Of a stretch of DNA of 23,382 bases, positions 21,939 to 23,382 are shown piece by piece. The DNA comes from DATGYC01 sp035298385. GTDB lineage: Bacteria > Bacillota > Sulfobacillia > Symbiobacteriales > Symbiobacteriaceae. The stretch is from NCBI GenBank assembly GCA_035298385.1, contig DATGYC010000269.1, forward strand, positions 1-23,382, written 5' to 3'. Positions within the stretch are counted from its first letter, which is position 1. The number at the start of each line of letters is the position of its first letter. The position numbers were made by a program, and so were the translations under genes. Under the pieces are notes generated by a model. That model saw only the letters and a list, made by a program, of their open reading frames with translations. It did no database searches and had not been told where the DNA came from.

Positions 21939-22895
21939 TTAGCCCTCGATATCAAAGAGCGCCGGGAAGGTGATGATGGAGGGCTTGAGCGCCCCCGCCA
22001 GGACCTGCTCGCAGTAGCGGTTGATCGGGCCGTCCTCCGTGAGCGGCTTGACCATGAAGGGCGGATGACCAGTCTGGACGTCCTCCACCTGCGCAGCCCA
22101 GTCGAGCGTGAGCGTCGAGGCCGGGAACGGCAGGTGCAGCTTCGTCGCCTGCAGGCGCTGGGAGAGGAAGGCGAGGGGAGCGGCTAGCTCGCCCTTGGCC
22201 AGGACGAGCTCCCGGATCCGGAGCGCCTGGCCCTCACTGGTGTAGCGCACGTAGGCGACGGGCTCACCGTTCTCGGTCAGCACCCGGGTCTGTACGCCGG
22301 GCCCGTGCCCCATCCACTGGGACAGGCCGGTCCCTGGGTTCAGCGCGAGGCCATCATTCGCATGCAGGCGGGACCAGCCCGCGTTGATCCAGTCCAGATC
22401 CGCTGCCTGCAGGGGGCGCTCGGCCCAGGTGGCGGCATCGCAGGCTGGCGTTTCAACCGTGAGGCGGCTGCCACCGAGGGCGTAGACGGCGGTCAGGTAG
22501 CCGAAGCGCGGGTAGTAGTCGGAGTGGCCGCAGAGGAGCGAGAGGGCGTAGCCCTTGGCGGTGGCTCGCTTGTGCCCCTCTGCCATGATGGCGGCGCCGA
22601 TCTTCTGGCCCTGGTGGGCGGGATGGACCGCGACAGGGGCGACCATCACCCCGGGAAGCGTCTCGCCGAGGACGATGAAGCCAAAGGGCGAGAAGAGGGT
22701 GTGCCCGACGACCTGCCCATCCAGTTCGGCCACGATGGAGAGTTCGGGGTCGAACCCTTCATTGTGGCGGAGCAGATCGACCATCAGGGGCTCGACGACG
22801 AAGGGGTTATCCGGGTTGTTGGCGAGGAAGGTCTCATAATGCAGGGCGGCGATGGCGCTGTAGTCGGCGGGGGTCTCCGTCCGAATGGTAAGCAT
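21939..22895 (-). CDS. GNAT-family N-acetyltransferase with C-terminal extension
   Basis: This is a 318-residue protein. The first 160 residues or so form a GNAT acetyltransferase domain that would transfer acetyl from acetyl-CoA to an amine. The acetyl-CoA binding motif A is VAPVAVHPAHQGQKIGAAIM (85-104), and GHSDYYPRFGY after it resembles the YhbS-type branch. The C-terminal half (about 165-318) contains no motif I can name and may be a second degenerate GNAT-like or SCP2-like domain, as in larger GNAT proteins. ATG 22895 is preceded by GAGGAG, but 13 bases away, so the start is slightly uncertain. An upstream frame extension to 22958 is unlikely to be translated. The substrate is unknown. 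Confidence 0.85.
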   Translation of the reverse strand: MLTIRTETPADYSAIAALHYETFLANNPDNPFVVEPLMVDLLRHNEGFDPELSIVAELDGQVVGHTLFSPFGFIVLGETLPGVMVAPVAVHPAHQGQKIGAAIMAEGHKRATAKGYALSLLCGHSDYYPRFGYLTAVYALGGSRLTVETPACDAATWAERPLQAADLDWINAGWSRLHANDGLALNPGTGLSQWMGHGPGVQTRVLTENGEPVAYVRYTSEGQALRIRELVLAKGELAAPLAFLSQRLQATKLHLPFPASTLTLDWAAQVEDVQTGHPPFMVKPLTEDGPINRYCEQVLAGALKPSIITFPALFDIEG

Positions 22896-22976
22896 CAGTC
22901 GTTCCGATCTCCTCGTGTGGCAGGCTTGAGCAGTTCCTGGCCCCCACCGGGTCGTCATCCGGAGGCCCGGAATGTC

Positions 22977-23009
22977 GAGCTACCTATTCGCCTGCAGGCT
23001 GGGTAGCTC
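22977..23009 (-). terminator. Hairpin after the partial right-end gene
   Basis: GAGCTACC (22977-22984) pairs with GGTAGCTC (23002-23009), with an inner CCTGCAGG palindrome in the loop. It lies about 10 bases past the stop of the gene at the right edge and before the GNAT gene, all on the minus strand. The following sequence is not T-rich, so its role as a terminator is tentative. Confidence 0.35.
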
Positions 23010-23018
23010 CTGCCGGCG

Positions 23019-23382
23019 TTAGCCCACCGGCACCGGCACGGTCGGCTGGATCATCTGCAGCAGGGCCGCCTCCAGGGGCGCCCGCATCGAGGCCCAACCG
23101 ACGGAGTAGCTGACCATCCGGCTGCGGATCTTCTCCTTCAGCGCCCGGAACTGGTGCTGCCGCCGGAAGTTGACCGGCAGGGCCTCATAGAGGCGGTCCG
23201 CCCCACCGTCCAGGATCTGCGCCAGGGAGGCGTCCGATCCACCATCGACCAGGTGGGCCTGGGAGGCGACGATCAGGAGCTGCTCCAGGGGCAGCCCCTC
23301 TAACAGGGCCTCCACCAGGTACTGGATCTCATCCGGGCGGAGGAAGGAGTTCGACGGCGAGAGGTGGATCAGCCGATCCGCC
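23019..23382 (-). CDS. Unrecognised protein, C-terminal 120 residues only
   Basis: The reading frame is open from the right window edge to TAA at 23021-23019, so this is the C-terminal part of a longer gene. An internal GTG at 23315 is not a credible start because the frame continues upstream with similar sequence (ADRLIHLSPSNSFLRPDEIQ). The visible part is soluble and probably helical (LVEALLEGLPLEQLLIVASQ, RRQHQFRALKEKIRSRM). It has no cysteines, no membrane segment and no motif that I recognise. It ends in a proline-rich tail, PTVPVPVG. It is followed by a hairpin and the GNAT gene 124 bases further on. The function cannot be assigned from this fragment. Confidence 0.7.
   Translation of the reverse strand, partial: ADRLIHLSPSNSFLRPDEIQYLVEALLEGLPLEQLLIVASQAHLVDGGSDASLAQILDGGADRLYEALPVNFRRQHQFRALKEKIRSRMVSYSVGWASMRAPLEAALLQMIQPTVPVPVG

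Noticed and set aside
1..23382. CRISPR array, tRNA, rRNA, transposase, phage or defence gene
   Set aside because: No regularly spaced direct repeats, tRNA cloverleaf, conserved rRNA segment, transposase or integrase motif, or defence-type cluster was seen. The intergenic gaps are all short.

Overview
This window is a GC-rich (about 60 to 65 percent by eye) bacterial chromosome segment. It has strong AGGAGG-type ribosome binding sites, frequent GTG and TTG starts, a lipoprotein-type cytochrome oxidase subunit II, and a secreted protein with three S-layer homology (SLH) domains. It looks like an aerobic organism with an SLH-anchored surface layer. Plausible homes are a high-GC Bacillota lineage, Chloroflexota, Deinococcota, or a non-photosynthetic relative of Cyanobacteria. 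The sequence alone does not let me choose. I found no tRNA, rRNA, CRISPR array, transposase, integrase or phage gene, and no gene-free stretch longer than about 220 bases.

Layout, left to right. Positions 1-3586 (minus strand) carry a GlcD-type FAD oxidase cut by the window edge, an MFS efflux-type transporter with an operator-like dyad at its start site, and an Nramp manganese/iron transporter (mntH) with a clear sigma-A-type promoter framed by a long inverted repeat. Positions 3741-10606 hold a caa3-type cytochrome c oxidase locus. On the minus strand are ctaB (heme O synthase) and a DUF420 membrane protein. Divergently on the plus strand are a Sco copper chaperone, a DUF983 zinc-ribbon membrane protein and ctaC-ctaD-ctaE-ctaF. 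Together these cover heme farnesylation, copper insertion and the four structural subunits. Heme A synthase (ctaA) and ctaG are not in the window.

Positions 10769-17183 hold an amidase-signature hydrolase, a DUF2238/YjdF-like membrane protein, a PepT-like M20 peptidase, a potassium channel with two RCK modules, and a YcaQ-like winged-helix DNA glycosylase. Positions 17266-23382 (all minus) hold the SLH surface protein with three related Ig-like modules, transketolase, a GNAT acetyltransferase and a partial unrecognised gene.

Most genes are familiar families, and I do not see a convincing undescribed multi-gene system. The less ordinary signals are regulatory or structural. (1) The DUF2238 gene and the K+ channel gene have similar ribosome-binding-site-containing dyads ending in GACCC directly before the putative start codon, and the DUF2238 gene has no normal start codon at the right spacing. 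(2) A near-perfect 17-bp inverted repeat flanks the mntH promoter. (3) A G-run/C-run dyad with G-quadruplex potential lies between sco and the DUF983 gene. (4) The octamer GGGCGCCC appears strongly over-represented, including in terminator stems. (5) Two almost identical hairpins lie about 130 bp apart, one ending tkt and the other near the 5' end of the SLH gene message.
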